A DNA stretch of 64,000 bases from CAYWEM01 sp964457225 (GCA_964457225.1 CAYWEM010000015.1:1-64000), one strand, 5' to 3'; positions 17,323-25,436 are shown, counted from the stretch's first letter. The notes: generated from the letters alone by a model not told the origin. Numbers and translations are program-made.

Positions 17323-17345
17323 GGTCCCCCGTTACATGGGGGACC
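17323..17345. repeat. Perfect hairpin GGTCCCCC/GGGGGACC in the FmdB-CheY gap
   Basis: An 8-base perfect inverted repeat (17323-17330 with 17338-17345) with a 7-base loop. A run of A precedes it on the + strand, so the T-tract sits on the minus strand; read leftward it looks like an intrinsic terminator, read rightward it lacks a T-tract. No leftward gene lies just to its right. Confidence 0.6.
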
Positions 17346-17368
17346 CCCGCCTTTCACTTCCCCGGCTA

Positions 17369-17397
17369 TTGACAAAGTTTGAATTTTTTTTTACTCT
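17369..17397 (+). promoter_or_regulatory. Promoter of cheY
   Basis: TTGACA (17369-17374) and TACTCT (17392-17397) are 17 bases apart, followed by an AAAGGAG ribosome-binding site before the ATG at 17422. Confidence 0.6.
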
Positions 17398-17421
17398 TTA
17401 AAAACCTTAAAGGAGCTGAGA

Positions 17422-17775
17422 ATGAAATTTTTAGTAGTCGATGATTCCTCGACCATGAGACGGATTATCAAGAATTCCCTGCAGCGTATCGGCTTCAATG
17501 ACGTAGTTGAAGCTGAAAACGGCAAAGAAGGCCTGGAAGCACTGGCCGGCATTGACATAATCCTGACCGACTGGAACATGCCGGAAATGGACGGCCTGGA
17601 ATTTGTCAAGAGAGTCAGGGCCCAGAATGCTGCCATTCCCATCCTGATGGTCACCACCAACGCCGCCAAGGACGATATAATCGAAGCCTTAAAAAATGGA
17701 GTCAACAACTACATCGTTAAACCTTTCACTCCGGAAACCCTGAAGGAAAAAGTGGAAGCCCTGCTGAAGGGATGA
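17422..17775 (+). CDS. cheY: CheY-type single-domain response regulator
   Basis: A 117-residue stand-alone receiver domain. Acidic pair D7 D8, phosphoacceptor D50 in LTDWNMPEMDG, the Thr of MVTT and the Lys of IVKPF are all in place. DWNMPxMDG is the form typical of chemotaxis CheY, which binds the flagellar switch when phosphorylated. No CheA, receptor or flagellar gene is in the window, so the pathway (flagellar, pilus or other) is not shown. The gene just downstream encodes a likely CheZ-type phosphatase. Confidence 0.9.
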   Translation: MKFLVVDDSSTMRRIIKNSLQRIGFNDVVEAENGKEGLEALAGIDIILTDWNMPEMDGLEFVKRVRAQNAAIPILMVTTNAAKDDIIEALKNGVNNYIVKPFTPETLKEKVEALLKG

Positions 17776-17778
17776 ACG

Positions 17779-18345
17779 ATGGACCAGAAAGAAATTGACC
17801 GAATAATCCAGGGCGGCAGCCTTGAAGATTTCAACCGCCGGCAGGAAAAGCTGGTAGACAACATTCAGGGCCTGGAAGCTGAAAGCAAGGCTTCAGGGAA
17901 AGGCAGGGTGATCGGTCAATTGTCGAATGTGACCGAGGATTCGGAGGTCGGAACCAACATGGTTATGAACTACCTGGAAAACGTCATGACCATAACCGCC
18001 AAGTTCAAGACCTTTCTGGATGACTGTTCCCGCAGGACCAGCCAGGATCCGGCCGCGGTCGAAGTGGAAAGCCTTATCAAGTATTCCCAGGACTCCCTCT
18101 TCCTGATCGAAGATTTGCTTTTCAATGCCATGGACGCCTTTCAATTCCAGGACATCAACCGCCAGAAGCTGCTCAAGGTAATGTACACGCTGGGAAAACT
18201 GAATTCTTACTTGAACGAGCTACTCGGGGCCAGTGAAAACATGGGTGATTCCTTCGGCAGGCAGATCGAGAATAAGGAATTGCTCAAGGACAAGGAAAAA
18301 AAAGAAGTCGATGATCTGATTGCGGAATACAAGAGTGGTAACTGA
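17779..18345 (+). CDS. CheZ-like CheY-phosphate phosphatase
   Basis: A 188-residue, almost wholly helical protein beginning 3 bases after cheY. The helix segment FQFQDINRQKLLKVM contains the D-x3-Q pair (D125, Q129) that in CheZ positions Mg and the attacking water. The N-terminus (DQKEIDRIIQGG) resembles the CheY-binding peptide of FliM (consensus around EIDxLL), which would give a docking site for CheY-phosphate. The overall sequence is far from enterobacterial CheZ, so the assignment rests on the motif, helical character and pairing with cheY. Confidence 0.72.
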   Translation: MDQKEIDRIIQGGSLEDFNRRQEKLVDNIQGLEAESKASGKGRVIGQLSNVTEDSEVGTNMVMNYLENVMTITAKFKTFLDDCSRRTSQDPAAVEVESLIKYSQDSLFLIEDLLFNAMDAFQFQDINRQKLLKVMYTLGKLNSYLNELLGASENMGDSFGRQIENKELLKDKEKKEVDDLIAEYKSGN

Positions 18346-18357
18346 TTCTTTTCAGGC

Positions 18358-18807
18358 TTAAACTGGATCGTTTTTTTTCTCGATGAAGAAAGTTACCGGA
18401 CCATCGTTGACCAGGTCCACTTCCATCATGGCTCCGAAAACCCCTGGTTCGACCTGAACATATTCCGCCAGTCGCCGGTTGAACAGATCGTACAATTCTT
18501 CCGCCCGGCCTGGGTTTTCAGCGGAAGTAAAGTCCGGGCGCCGCCCTCTGGCCAGGCTGGCGGCCAGGGTGAACTGGGAGATAGACAAAACGGCGCCCCC
18601 GGATTCCAGCAGGGAAAGGTTCATCTTGCCCTCGGCGTCCGGGAATACTCTCAAGTTCAGAATTTTTTCCGCCATGAAGTCGATTTCCTTTTGCCCGTCA
18701 CCCCTTTCAAAGGCTGTGAGCAGCACCAGTCCCGGGCCGATGGCGCCGCAAGTCCGGCTCCCCACCCTGACGCTGGCTCGACTTACTCTCTGCAGTACTG
18801 TTTTCAT
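18358..18807 (-). CDS. dtd: D-aminoacyl-tRNA deacylase
   Basis: A 149-residue protein of the DTD family. The two signature motifs are seen: SQFTL (in VLSISQFTLAA) and the C-terminal NDGPVTF (the NxGPVT motif). It hydrolyses D-amino acids (and glycine on tRNA-Ala) mischarged on tRNA. I chose the ATG at 18807 (MKTVLQRV), which matches family starts; the frame is open further upstream into the mtnA end. It lies 31 bases after mtnA, likely in one transcript with it, and converges with the CheZ-like gene 12 bases away. Confidence 0.95.
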   Translation of the reverse strand: MKTVLQRVSRASVRVGSRTCGAIGPGLVLLTAFERGDGQKEIDFMAEKILNLRVFPDAEGKMNLSLLESGGAVLSISQFTLAASLARGRRPDFTSAENPGRAEELYDLFNRRLAEYVQVEPGVFGAMMEVDLVNDGPVTFFIEKKNDPV

Positions 18808-18838
18808 GATGCCAATCCGCTTCGCCTGCTTGGGTTTC

Positions 18839-19888
18839 TCAGCTGAAACCCGAATCCTGATTCTTTGCCAATGCGGCCAGGCTTTCCCGGAAAGGCGTGT
18901 GGATAACACCTCGCTCGGTGATTATGGCCTTGATCAGCGTTGCCGGAGTGACGTCAAACGCCGGGTGTCTGGTCCTGGTATTGGGCCTGGCTATAGGCAG
19001 GCCCTGGAAAAAAAGCACCTCACTGCCTGGTCGCTCTTCAATAGGAATACCGGCGCCTGATTCGGTGGCATAATCAACCGTGGACATGGGCGCGGCCACG
19101 TAAAAGGGGATATTGTGATGAGCCGCGGCAATGGCCAGGCTGTAAGTGCCGATCTTGTTGGCCGTGTCGCCGTTGGCCGCGATGCGGTCGGCTCCGACTA
19201 TAACCGCGTTTATCCGCTCGGTCTTCATGATGTGAGCGGCCATTGAATCGGTCAGTAAAACAACGGGAATGTCATCACGCTGTAATTCCCAGGTGGTCAG
19301 GCGGGCACCTTGGAGAAAAGGCCTGGTTTCATTGGCGTAAACTTCGATGTTCTTGCCGGCGGCCACGGCCGCCCGTACCACGCCCAGGGCGGTGCCGAAT
19401 CCCGCGGTCGCCAGCGCTCCGGCATTGCAATGAGTCATGATGCGGTCTCCGTTATTCAGCAGTTCGGCTCCGTGTGATCCCAGGCGGCGGTTGATTTCAA
19501 CGTCTTGCCGGTCGATCAACTGGGCTTCGGCGATCAGTTTCCGCTTCAGACCAAGCAAATCCATATACTTGTGGTCGTTGAATAAACGTTCCATTCTTTT
19601 CGCCGCCCAGAAGAGGTTGACCGCGGTTGGTCTGGTTGCGGTGATGATGCGGCTTATTTCCCTGAAAGCTTCATCCGGATTGGAGTCGGACTGCAGGTTG
19701 TTGAAACCCAGGGCGATACCCATGGCCGCGGCTACTCCTATGGCCGGTGCCCCGCGAATGACCATGCGGCTGATGCTCTCGGCCACCTGGTAATGAGTCG
19801 TGTGTTCGACGATTTTTTCTTCCTGAGGCAGTAAGCGCTGGTCGAGCATGTAAACCTTGTCATTACGCCAATAAATCACTGGTTCCAT
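18839..19888 (-). CDS. mtnA: S-methyl-5-thioribose-1-phosphate isomerase
   Basis: A 349-residue member of the eIF2B-alpha/MtnA family. Family segments include RGAPAIGVAAAMGIAL, the active-site Cys in MTHCNAGALATAGFGTALG, and the Asp in VGADRIAANGD with NKIGTYSLA. It converts methylthioribose-1-phosphate to methylthioribulose-1-phosphate in methionine salvage; some relatives act on other ribose-1-phosphates. No other mtn genes are nearby. An AGGAG site precedes the ATG, and a good promoter is seen. Confidence 0.94.
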   Translation of the reverse strand: MEPVIYWRNDKVYMLDQRLLPQEEKIVEHTTHYQVAESISRMVIRGAPAIGVAAAMGIALGFNNLQSDSNPDEAFREISRIITATRPTAVNLFWAAKRMERLFNDHKYMDLLGLKRKLIAEAQLIDRQDVEINRRLGSHGAELLNNGDRIMTHCNAGALATAGFGTALGVVRAAVAAGKNIEVYANETRPFLQGARLTTWELQRDDIPVVLLTDSMAAHIMKTERINAVIVGADRIAANGDTANKIGTYSLAIAAAHHNIPFYVAAPMSTVDYATESGAGIPIEERPGSEVLFFQGLPIARPNTRTRHPAFDVTPATLIKAIITERGVIHTPFRESLAALAKNQDSGFS

Positions 19889-19904
19889 ACGGTCTCCTGG
19901 CCTG

Positions 19905-19933
19905 AGTATAATCGAGATCGGCTTTCATGGCAA
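19905..19933 (-). promoter_or_regulatory. Promoter of mtnA-dtd
   Basis: On the minus strand TTGCCA (19933-19928) and TATACT (19910-19905) are 17 bases apart, about 17 bases upstream of the mtnA start. Confidence 0.65.
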
Positions 19934-20012
19934 CCTTTGCTTCCATCCGCTGGTCGTTTTTTTCCAATCCCTTTGTTTCAATGGCTGTTAGACTGAAAGA
20001 AAGGAGGATTTA

Positions 20013-20384
20013 ATGAAAAAACTGCTGAGTTTCTTTGAAATTCCCAGTGCCGATTTCCAGCGGGCCTGTGATTTCTATGCCCGGGTTTTTGGAATCGAGC
20101 TCGAGATCTGTGCCTGCCGGGAAGAAAAAATGGCCTTCTTCCCGGCTGATGAGAACGGCCCCAGCGGAGCACTGATCTACAGTGCCGATTACCGGCCGGG
20201 CCCTGAAGGTGTATTGATCAGTTTTGGCGCCGACCCCGACCTTGACGTTGTTCTCTCCCGGGTCAGCCCGGCCGGCGGCAGGGTGTTGGTGCCAAAAACC
20301 AGGATTGACGCTGAAGACCTGGGTTGGTTCGCCGTATTTGCCGATTCCGAAGGCAACCGGATCGGACTTCATTCACGGGCCTAG
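20013..20384 (+). CDS. VOC (glyoxalase/bleomycin-resistance fold) protein
   Basis: A 123-residue protein starting with the common VOC opening (FFEIPSADFQRACDFYARVFG) and ending with FADSEGNRIGLHS, the usual last strand of the fold. Such proteins are often metal-dependent lyases or isomerases, but many have no known substrate, and none can be assigned here. AAAGGAGG precedes the ATG. It lies divergent from mtnA and upstream of an AraC-type regulator. Confidence 0.85.
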   Translation: MKKLLSFFEIPSADFQRACDFYARVFGIELEICACREEKMAFFPADENGPSGALIYSADYRPGPEGVLISFGADPDLDVVLSRVSPAGGRVLVPKTRIDAEDLGWFAVFADSEGNRIGLHSRA

Positions 20385-20398
20385 CCTGAAAAACCAGG

Positions 20399-20425
20399 GG
20401 AGGGGCGAGTTGAATCCGCCCCTCC
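20399..20425. repeat. 9-bp perfect inverted repeat between VOC and AraC genes
   Basis: GGAGGGGCG (20399-20407) pairs with CGCCCCTCC (20417-20425) around a 9-base loop. It could end the VOC transcript, but there is no T-tract after it. Confidence 0.5.
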
Positions 20426-20430
20426 GCCGG

Positions 20431-20460
20431 TTGACGACCAGACGGCGATTGCGGTACTAT
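20431..20460 (+). promoter_or_regulatory. Promoter of the AraC-type gene
   Basis: TTGACG (20431-20436) and TACTAT (20455-20460) are 18 bases apart; the coding start follows at 20475. Confidence 0.55.
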
Positions 20461-20474
20461 TCACAACAACAGCC

Positions 20475-21311
20475 ATGATGCTCAGGACAAAAAAACCTTC
20501 ACCCTCACTGAGAGGATTCATAAATTCTTTCTGGATGCTTGAAACCAGTGCTGGTAACGGCGGCTGGCGGAGTGAGCTGGTCGTCCCGGACGGATATACC
20601 CAGCTGATCTTCCATTACGGGCGGCCTTTCATGAACAGGTCAGACGGCCGGCTTGAACCACAGAAAAGATTGATCATCTGCGGTCAGCAGCAAGAACCCG
20701 GAGCAGTCCTGGCTCCCCCCGGGGCCGGTATGATCGGGGTTGTTTTCAGGCCTTTCGGTTTGAGTGCTTTTTTCCCGGGACCGGCCGCAGATTATGCCGG
20801 GCTGGCAATCCCCCTGTCAGACATTTTCGGTGCCGGCGCGACGGAATTGGCGGAAAAGTTATTTACAGCAGGCGATTTTTCCGATCGGGCCGGTCTGTTG
20901 GAAGAATTCCTGGCCGACCGCCTGAAACCGGTCTGTCCGTACTCGCTGAACCTGGTCAAAGAATGTATCAGCTTGGCCAGGTTGCGCCCGGAAAGCGTAA
21001 CCGTGGCCGGGCTTGCCGCCGGCTGTTCATTTTCGGTGCGCAACCTGGAGCGTCTCTTCAAAACCCTGGTCGGAATGAGTCCGAAATACTTTATCCGGGT
21101 CAGTCGCTTTCAGAAAGCCCTGGGCCTGCTGCGTCGGGGTGGTCTCGAGCTGGCCGACCTGGCCCAGGCCTGCGGCTACTACGACCAAGCCCATTTCACC
21201 AACGAATTCCGCCGGTTTTCCGGATTGACTCCGGGCGCTTTTCTGCCCGGTGCAGGTTCGGTCTGCATTGGATCCGAACTGCAGGCCGGCGGGCAAAAAG
21301 GAGCGGCATGA
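20475..21311 (+). CDS. AraC-family transcriptional regulator
   Basis: A 278-residue regulator. The N-terminal domain (about 1-150; VPDGYTQLIFHYG, then GVVFRPFGLSAFFP) is the cupin-like sensor seen in many AraC proteins with a DUF6597-type domain. The C-terminal double helix-turn-helix spans about 165-265, with LAAGCSFSVRNLERLFKTLV and the conserved second-helix segment ACGYYDQAHFTNEFRRFSG. A second ATG at 20478 is equally possible. Its stop overlaps the start of the P1 peptidase gene (ATGA), so it likely controls or is co-expressed with that gene. Confidence 0.9.
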   Translation: MMLRTKKPSPSLRGFINSFWMLETSAGNGGWRSELVVPDGYTQLIFHYGRPFMNRSDGRLEPQKRLIICGQQQEPGAVLAPPGAGMIGVVFRPFGLSAFFPGPAADYAGLAIPLSDIFGAGATELAEKLFTAGDFSDRAGLLEEFLADRLKPVCPYSLNLVKECISLARLRPESVTVAGLAAGCSFSVRNLERLFKTLVGMSPKYFIRVSRFQKALGLLRRGGLELADLAQACGYYDQAHFTNEFRRFSGLTPGAFLPGAGSVCIGSELQAGGQKGAA

Positions 21312-22471
21312 AAAAAAGAAGTGTTTACTGCTGGCTGTTGCTGTTCCAGGTTGTCTGCCTGAGCTCTGTATCAGCCGGGAAGTCTCTGGATCGCCCGGGG
21401 CGGGCACGGGAATTCGGTCTGCTGGTAGGAGTCTTGCCTCCGGGGGAAAAGAACGCCATCGTCGATGTCGCCGGCGTGCTGGTTGGACAGGAAAGCCTGG
21501 TCAGAGGGCTGGATGTGCGCACAGGTGTGACCGTGATTCTGCCGCACGGGGGGAATCTTTTCCAGGAGAAAGTGCCGGCCGCTATTTATTGCGGCAACGG
21601 TTTCGGCAAGCTGGCCGGCTTGAGCCAGGTCGAGGAACTGGGCAACATTGAAACCCCCATAGTGCTGACCAACACACTGGCAGTAGCCGCCGGGCTGGAG
21701 GCGCTGGTCGAGTACACTCTGCTCCAGCCGGGCAACCAGCAGGTACGTTCAGTCAACGGGGTGGTAGGGGAAACCAATGACGGCCTGCTCAATGACATAC
21801 GCGGCCGTCACCTCGGGCCGGCTCAGGTTTTGAGAGCCATCGCCGCGGCCGGTGACGGCTTCCCGGCCGAGGGCAATGCCGGGGCAGGCACCGGCACGGT
21901 ATGTTTCGGTTTCAAGGGCGGCATCGGAACTTCATCCCGTCGCCTGCCGGAAACTCTCGGAGGCTATACCGTGGGCGTGTTGGTTCAGAGTAATTTCGGC
22001 GGGGTGCTGAGTGCGGCCGGCCTGCCGCTCGGCCGCCTGCTGGGGTGCCATGCCTTCAGCCGGGCCCTGCAGGAAAACGCCGACGGCTCCTGCATGATCG
22101 TGGTGGCCACCGATGCTCCGCTGCTGGCCAGGAACCTGAAACGCCTGGCCAAGCGGGCCATGCTCGGCCTGGGCCGCAGCGGTGGCATAGCGGCTCACGG
22201 CAGCGGGGATTACGTCATTGCTTTTTCCACTGCTCCAGGCCTGCGCATTCGACCCGGGCGAAAAATGACTTCGGCCGCCGAACTGGATGACAGCGAGCTG
22301 AACGGCTTGTTCCTGGCGGTGATCGAAGCCACTGAAGAGGCTATCCTCAATTCCCTGTTCATGGCTGAAAGCATGACCGGCTTCAACGGCGCCCAAGTCG
22401 TTTCCCTGCGTGAAGCCATTGCCTCTGATCCTCAGGCAGCCGCGTTATTTGCGGCGAACGCGGCTGATTGA
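21308..22471 (+). CDS. Exported P1-family (DmpA/BapA-like, peptidase S58) aminopeptidase
   Basis: A 387-residue protein with an N-terminal signal peptide (LLLFQVVCLSSVSA, residues about 8-22). The rest matches the P1/S58 family: PGEKNAIVDVAGVLVGQ, TGVTVILPHGG, CGNGFGKLAGL, NGVVGETNDGLLND, and AGTGTVCFGFKGGIGTSSR. The Gly-Thr-Ser in the last segment is the likely self-cleavage and nucleophile site of this Ntn-type hydrolase. Relatives cleave N-terminal D- or beta-amino acids from peptides. The open frame runs upstream inside the AraC gene; ATG at 21308 is preferred for its signal peptide and ATGA overlap. Confidence 0.88.
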   Translation: MKKRSVYCWLLLFQVVCLSSVSAGKSLDRPGRAREFGLLVGVLPPGEKNAIVDVAGVLVGQESLVRGLDVRTGVTVILPHGGNLFQEKVPAAIYCGNGFGKLAGLSQVEELGNIETPIVLTNTLAVAAGLEALVEYTLLQPGNQQVRSVNGVVGETNDGLLNDIRGRHLGPAQVLRAIAAAGDGFPAEGNAGAGTGTVCFGFKGGIGTSSRRLPETLGGYTVGVLVQSNFGGVLSAAGLPLGRLLGCHAFSRALQENADGSCMIVVATDAPLLARNLKRLAKRAMLGLGRSGGIAAHGSGDYVIAFSTAPGLRIRPGRKMTSAAELDDSELNGLFLAVIEATEEAILNSLFMAESMTGFNGAQVVSLREAIASDPQAAALFAANAAD

Positions 22472-22508
22472 ACCTGCCGGCCAAGCAACAAAGTAAAAAC
22501 TCAACCCC

Positions 22509-22537
22509 TTGACCGGGAAGGCTGATTCGGTTATATT
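22509..22537 (+). promoter_or_regulatory. Promoter of asnA
   Basis: TTGACC (22509-22514) and TATATT (22532-22537) are 17 bases apart. The predicted message has a leader of about 150 bases before the asnA start. Confidence 0.7.
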
Positions 22538-22565
22538 GCTGCTGATGAAAAAATCATGTGTGTTC

Positions 22566-22598
22566 AGGTTCCGATAAGCCATGAAAATAAAGGAACCT
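22566..22598 (+). repeat. Inverted repeat in the asnA leader
   Basis: AGGTTCC (22566-22572) pairs with GGAACCT (22592-22598) across 19 bases, inside the predicted transcribed leader. A smaller GGCGG/CCGCC hairpin follows near 22633. No T-box or known riboswitch consensus could be recognised. Confidence 0.45.
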
Positions 22599-22697
22599 TT
22601 CTTCCTCAATAACAACTCCAACTGCAACCGGGCGGTTCCCGCCGCCTGAAAAATTCCCAACCAAAACCTGTTTTTTAATTCACGAGGAGGAATACCA

Positions 22698-23735
22698 ATG
22701 CATAAAGATTTTTCGATTCCAGTTCAATACAAGCCCCTGTTGGATCCGCTGGCCACCGAGGCGGCCATCATGCAGATCAAGGAATACTTTCAGAAACAAC
22801 TGGCAGTGGCGCTGAACCTGCGCCGGGTGACCGCCCCCCTGCTGGTGCCGGCCGGGCAGGGCATAAACGACGACCTGAGCGGGGTGGAACAACCTGTTTC
22901 TTTTCCACTACCCAGTTTTGCCGGCCTGCGGGTCGAAATAGTACAATCCCTGGCCAAGTGGAAACGACTGGCCCTGGCCCAATTGGGATTGGCCGCCGGC
23001 AGCGGTATTTATACCGATATGAACGCCGTCAGGCCCCATGAAAAACCGGACAACCTGCACTCGGTCTACGTCGACCAGTGGGACTGGGAAAGGGTGATCA
23101 GCCCGGAACAGCGCAACCTGGACTACCTGAAGTACATGGTCAGACAGGTTTACCGGGTGATCAGGGATTGTGAAACCAGCCTTTTTCACAGCTATTCTTT
23201 CCTGGAGCCGCAGCTTCCGGAAGAGATAACCTTTATCCACGCTGAAAAACTGTTGAGCCTATTTCCCGGTTTGCCCGCCCAGGAAAGGGAACATGAAATC
23301 TGCAGGCGCCACGGGGCGGTATTCGTTATCGGTATCGGTGCGGATCTGCCCGACGGCCGGGTCCATGACCTGCGCGCCCCGGACTACGATGACTGGAGCT
23401 CAGATAACGGGGCCGGTTCCGGTTTGAACGGTGATATCCTGGTATGGTTCCCGGTATTGCAGAGATCACTGGAGCTCTCTTCAATGGGTATCAGGGTGGA
23501 CGGCCAGGCCTTGCTGCACCAGCTTAAACTCTGCAATTGCGAACAACGCCGCGAATTGTACTATCACAGGCTGTTGCTGGAAGATCGCCTGCCTCTGACC
23601 GTGGGAGGCGGTATCGGCCAGTCTAGGCTTTGCCAGTATTTCCTGCGCAAGGCCCATATCGGCGAAGTCCAGGCCGGCATCTGGCCGCCTGAAATGATCG
23701 AAGACTGTCGCAGGCGCGGATTGACCCTTTTCTGA
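22698..23735 (+). CDS. asnA: Aspartate-ammonia ligase (asparagine synthetase A)
   Basis: A 345-residue AsnA, related to class II aminoacyl-tRNA synthetases. It matches AsnA across its length: RVTAPLLVPAGQGINDDLSG, VEIVQSLAKWKRLALAQ, GIYTDMNAVR, HSVYVDQWDWE, and the C-terminal motif LTVGGGIGQSRLCQ. It makes asparagine from aspartate, ATP and ammonia. An AGGAGGAA site precedes the ATG. It stands alone with its own promoter and converges with the alkaline phosphatase gene. Confidence 0.96.
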   Translation: MHKDFSIPVQYKPLLDPLATEAAIMQIKEYFQKQLAVALNLRRVTAPLLVPAGQGINDDLSGVEQPVSFPLPSFAGLRVEIVQSLAKWKRLALAQLGLAAGSGIYTDMNAVRPHEKPDNLHSVYVDQWDWERVISPEQRNLDYLKYMVRQVYRVIRDCETSLFHSYSFLEPQLPEEITFIHAEKLLSLFPGLPAQEREHEICRRHGAVFVIGIGADLPDGRVHDLRAPDYDDWSSDNGAGSGLNGDILVWFPVLQRSLELSSMGIRVDGQALLHQLKLCNCEQRRELYYHRLLLEDRLPLTVGGGIGQSRLCQYFLRKAHIGEVQAGIWPPEMIEDCRRRGLTLF

Positions 23736-23801
23736 ACTGAATTCCCGATGCTTCGGAGTGTGAAGCAATCGATGGTTTGAATTGGTTTTGATTCAGTTCA
23801 G
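23732..23801. repeat. 11-bp inverted repeat spanning both convergent stop codons
   Basis: CTGAACTGAAT (23732-23742) pairs perfectly with ATTCAGTTCAG (23791-23801) across a 48-base loop. The left arm holds the asnA TGA and the right arm holds the phosphatase TGA. An inner TGCTTC/GAAGCA hairpin is also present. It may serve as a two-way 3' end structure. Confidence 0.6.
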
Positions 23802-25436
23802 CAGTTCGAGCACCAGGCGGGAGACGAAGAAGTTGCGGCCGTTATAAACATTCAGAGTAGGGGTTTCAATTCTTCTGCCGTTAAGATACACCTGGTTTCG
23901 ATGAGCTGGAATCAACAGGGTTTTATACCCCTTGCGCACCCTAAGCTCCGGGTTTTTATTTTCGGCGACCTTGACCCGAGTCACCCGGGCGCCCAGCTCC
24001 AGGAAGGCGCTTTCAGCCTCGATGTAGTATTCCGCGCTCAGGGTGTCCAGGTTCAAACTGAAGAGTCTCTGCATGTAGTGATTAACCTCGGTGTTGTCGA
24101 CAACCCCGGACGGGCGCTCGCCCCGGGGGTGGTAGACGGCCAGGGATACGTCGCCGCCGGTATGGCCGGTGGTGGTCCAGCCTACGGCTGAGCGCCGGCT
24201 CAGCATGGGGCCGATCAGCTCGTCCAGGGAGCCTTTTTTTCTATTGCCGGCCCGGACTTCCTGCAGGTAGTCCCAGGCAGCCTGGAATTCCCGGTCAGTG
24301 ATTTGCCGCAGGCCGTAGCGCTCGACCAGGCTCCGGCGGGTTTCCAGCGGGCAGTCTACATCAAGCAGTTCCTTTTCAAGTTCATAAGCGCTGATGACTG
24401 CGGCCTGCAAGGGCAGGATGAAATCGTCCAGGCTGCGTTTGTCGTAATCATCGTTGCTCGCTGCGGCTCCCATGCTGATACCCCCGGTGCCGTGGTCGGA
24501 AACCACGATGACCACTGTGCCCCCGTCCCGGCCGGCAAAATCCAGCGCCTTTTCCACCGCCTGGTTGAAGGCCAGGGTGTCGGCCAGGAAAGCGGCCGGG
24601 TCATTGCCGTGAGCGGCCCAGTCTATCTGGCTGCCCTCAACCAGCAGGAAAAAACCTTTCTCGTTCCGGGACAGGATTTCGATGGCCTTGTCGGTCATCT
24701 CGGCCAGGGAAGGCTCTTTTTCCGGATCTCGACTCAGTTCGCAGGTAAGAGCCCGATCAGCGAAAATGCCCCAGAGAGGACCTTTGTCAATGGCCCGCAT
24801 TTCCGCCGGGGTCCTGGCCACCCGGCTGCCCGTTTGTTCAAGAACGGCCCAGAGATCTTCCCGGTCCGGCCTCTTGTCAGGGTTGAGAAAATCAGCTCCC
24901 CCGCCCAGCACCGCATCGAGCCTGCTGTAAACCAATTGCAAGGCTATATCGTTCATTTTTCCCCGCTCGGGTGTGTGGGCTGAGAACGCCGCCGGAGTGG
25001 CGTGGGTCACCTGGCTGGTGGCCACCAGGCCGGTGGCCTTTCCGGCCAGGCGGGCCGCCTGGAGGATGGTCAGCAACGGGGCCCGTTGTCTCCCGGCCGG
25101 AACCGGAGCGGCGCCGGGCAAGGAAAAAACATCCGGCAGTATTGCCACAAAACCGGATTGGGATTTATGACCGGTGGCGTAGGCCGTGGAGGCCGGAGCT
25201 GAATCGGCGATCGGCGCATCGGCCGAATGAGTGCGCACCAGGCCGCAGACATGAGGATCCCAGGCCAGCGGCCGGCCGCCGTTGTACCAGCGTGCCAGGG
25301 TGGCGCCCTCGATACTGAGCCCGTCCGGGATCATCAGGATTATGCTGCGGATTTCCTCGTGACCGGTGACCTGGTCTTTGCTGTACAGAGGGGGCAGGAT
25401 GAGGAAAAGGATTACAATGACCACTGAGGTTTTCAT
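23793..25436 (-). CDS. Exported alkaline phosphatase (PhoA superfamily)
   Basis: A 547-residue protein with a signal peptide (SVVIVILFLILPPLYS, residues 4-19). The active-site Ser motif is DSAPASTAYATG, followed by metal-binding segments HTPERG, EGSQIDWAAHGND, VSDHGTGG and TTGHTGGDV, all typical of two-zinc alkaline phosphatases. It should release phosphate from monoesters in the periplasm or outside the cell. The C-terminal 60 residues (VRKGYKTLLIPAHRNQVYLNG and after) look like an extra beta domain. No Pho box was recognised upstream. Confidence 0.93.
   Translation of the reverse strand: MKTSVVIVILFLILPPLYSKDQVTGHEEIRSIILMIPDGLSIEGATLARWYNGGRPLAWDPHVCGLVRTHSADAPIADSAPASTAYATGHKSQSGFVAILPDVFSLPGAAPVPAGRQRAPLLTILQAARLAGKATGLVATSQVTHATPAAFSAHTPERGKMNDIALQLVYSRLDAVLGGGADFLNPDKRPDREDLWAVLEQTGSRVARTPAEMRAIDKGPLWGIFADRALTCELSRDPEKEPSLAEMTDKAIEILSRNEKGFFLLVEGSQIDWAAHGNDPAAFLADTLAFNQAVEKALDFAGRDGGTVVIVVSDHGTGGISMGAAASNDDYDKRSLDDFILPLQAAVISAYELEKELLDVDCPLETRRSLVERYGLRQITDREFQAAWDYLQEVRAGNRKKGSLDELIGPMLSRRSAVGWTTTGHTGGDVSLAVYHPRGERPSGVVDNTEVNHYMQRLFSLNLDTLSAEYYIEAESAFLELGARVTRVKVAENKNPELRVRKGYKTLLIPAHRNQVYLNGRRIETPTLNVYNGRNFFVSRLVLELLN

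Noticed and set aside
22445..22660. Small minus-strand frame in the asnA leader
   Set aside because: Opposite a consensus promoter and leader; no ribosome-binding site or motif.
22540..22697. Possible T-box or other riboswitch in the asnA leader
   Set aside because: A GGCGG-type hairpin and an AGGTTCC inverted repeat exist, but the T-box consensus and a terminator/antiterminator pair could not be found.
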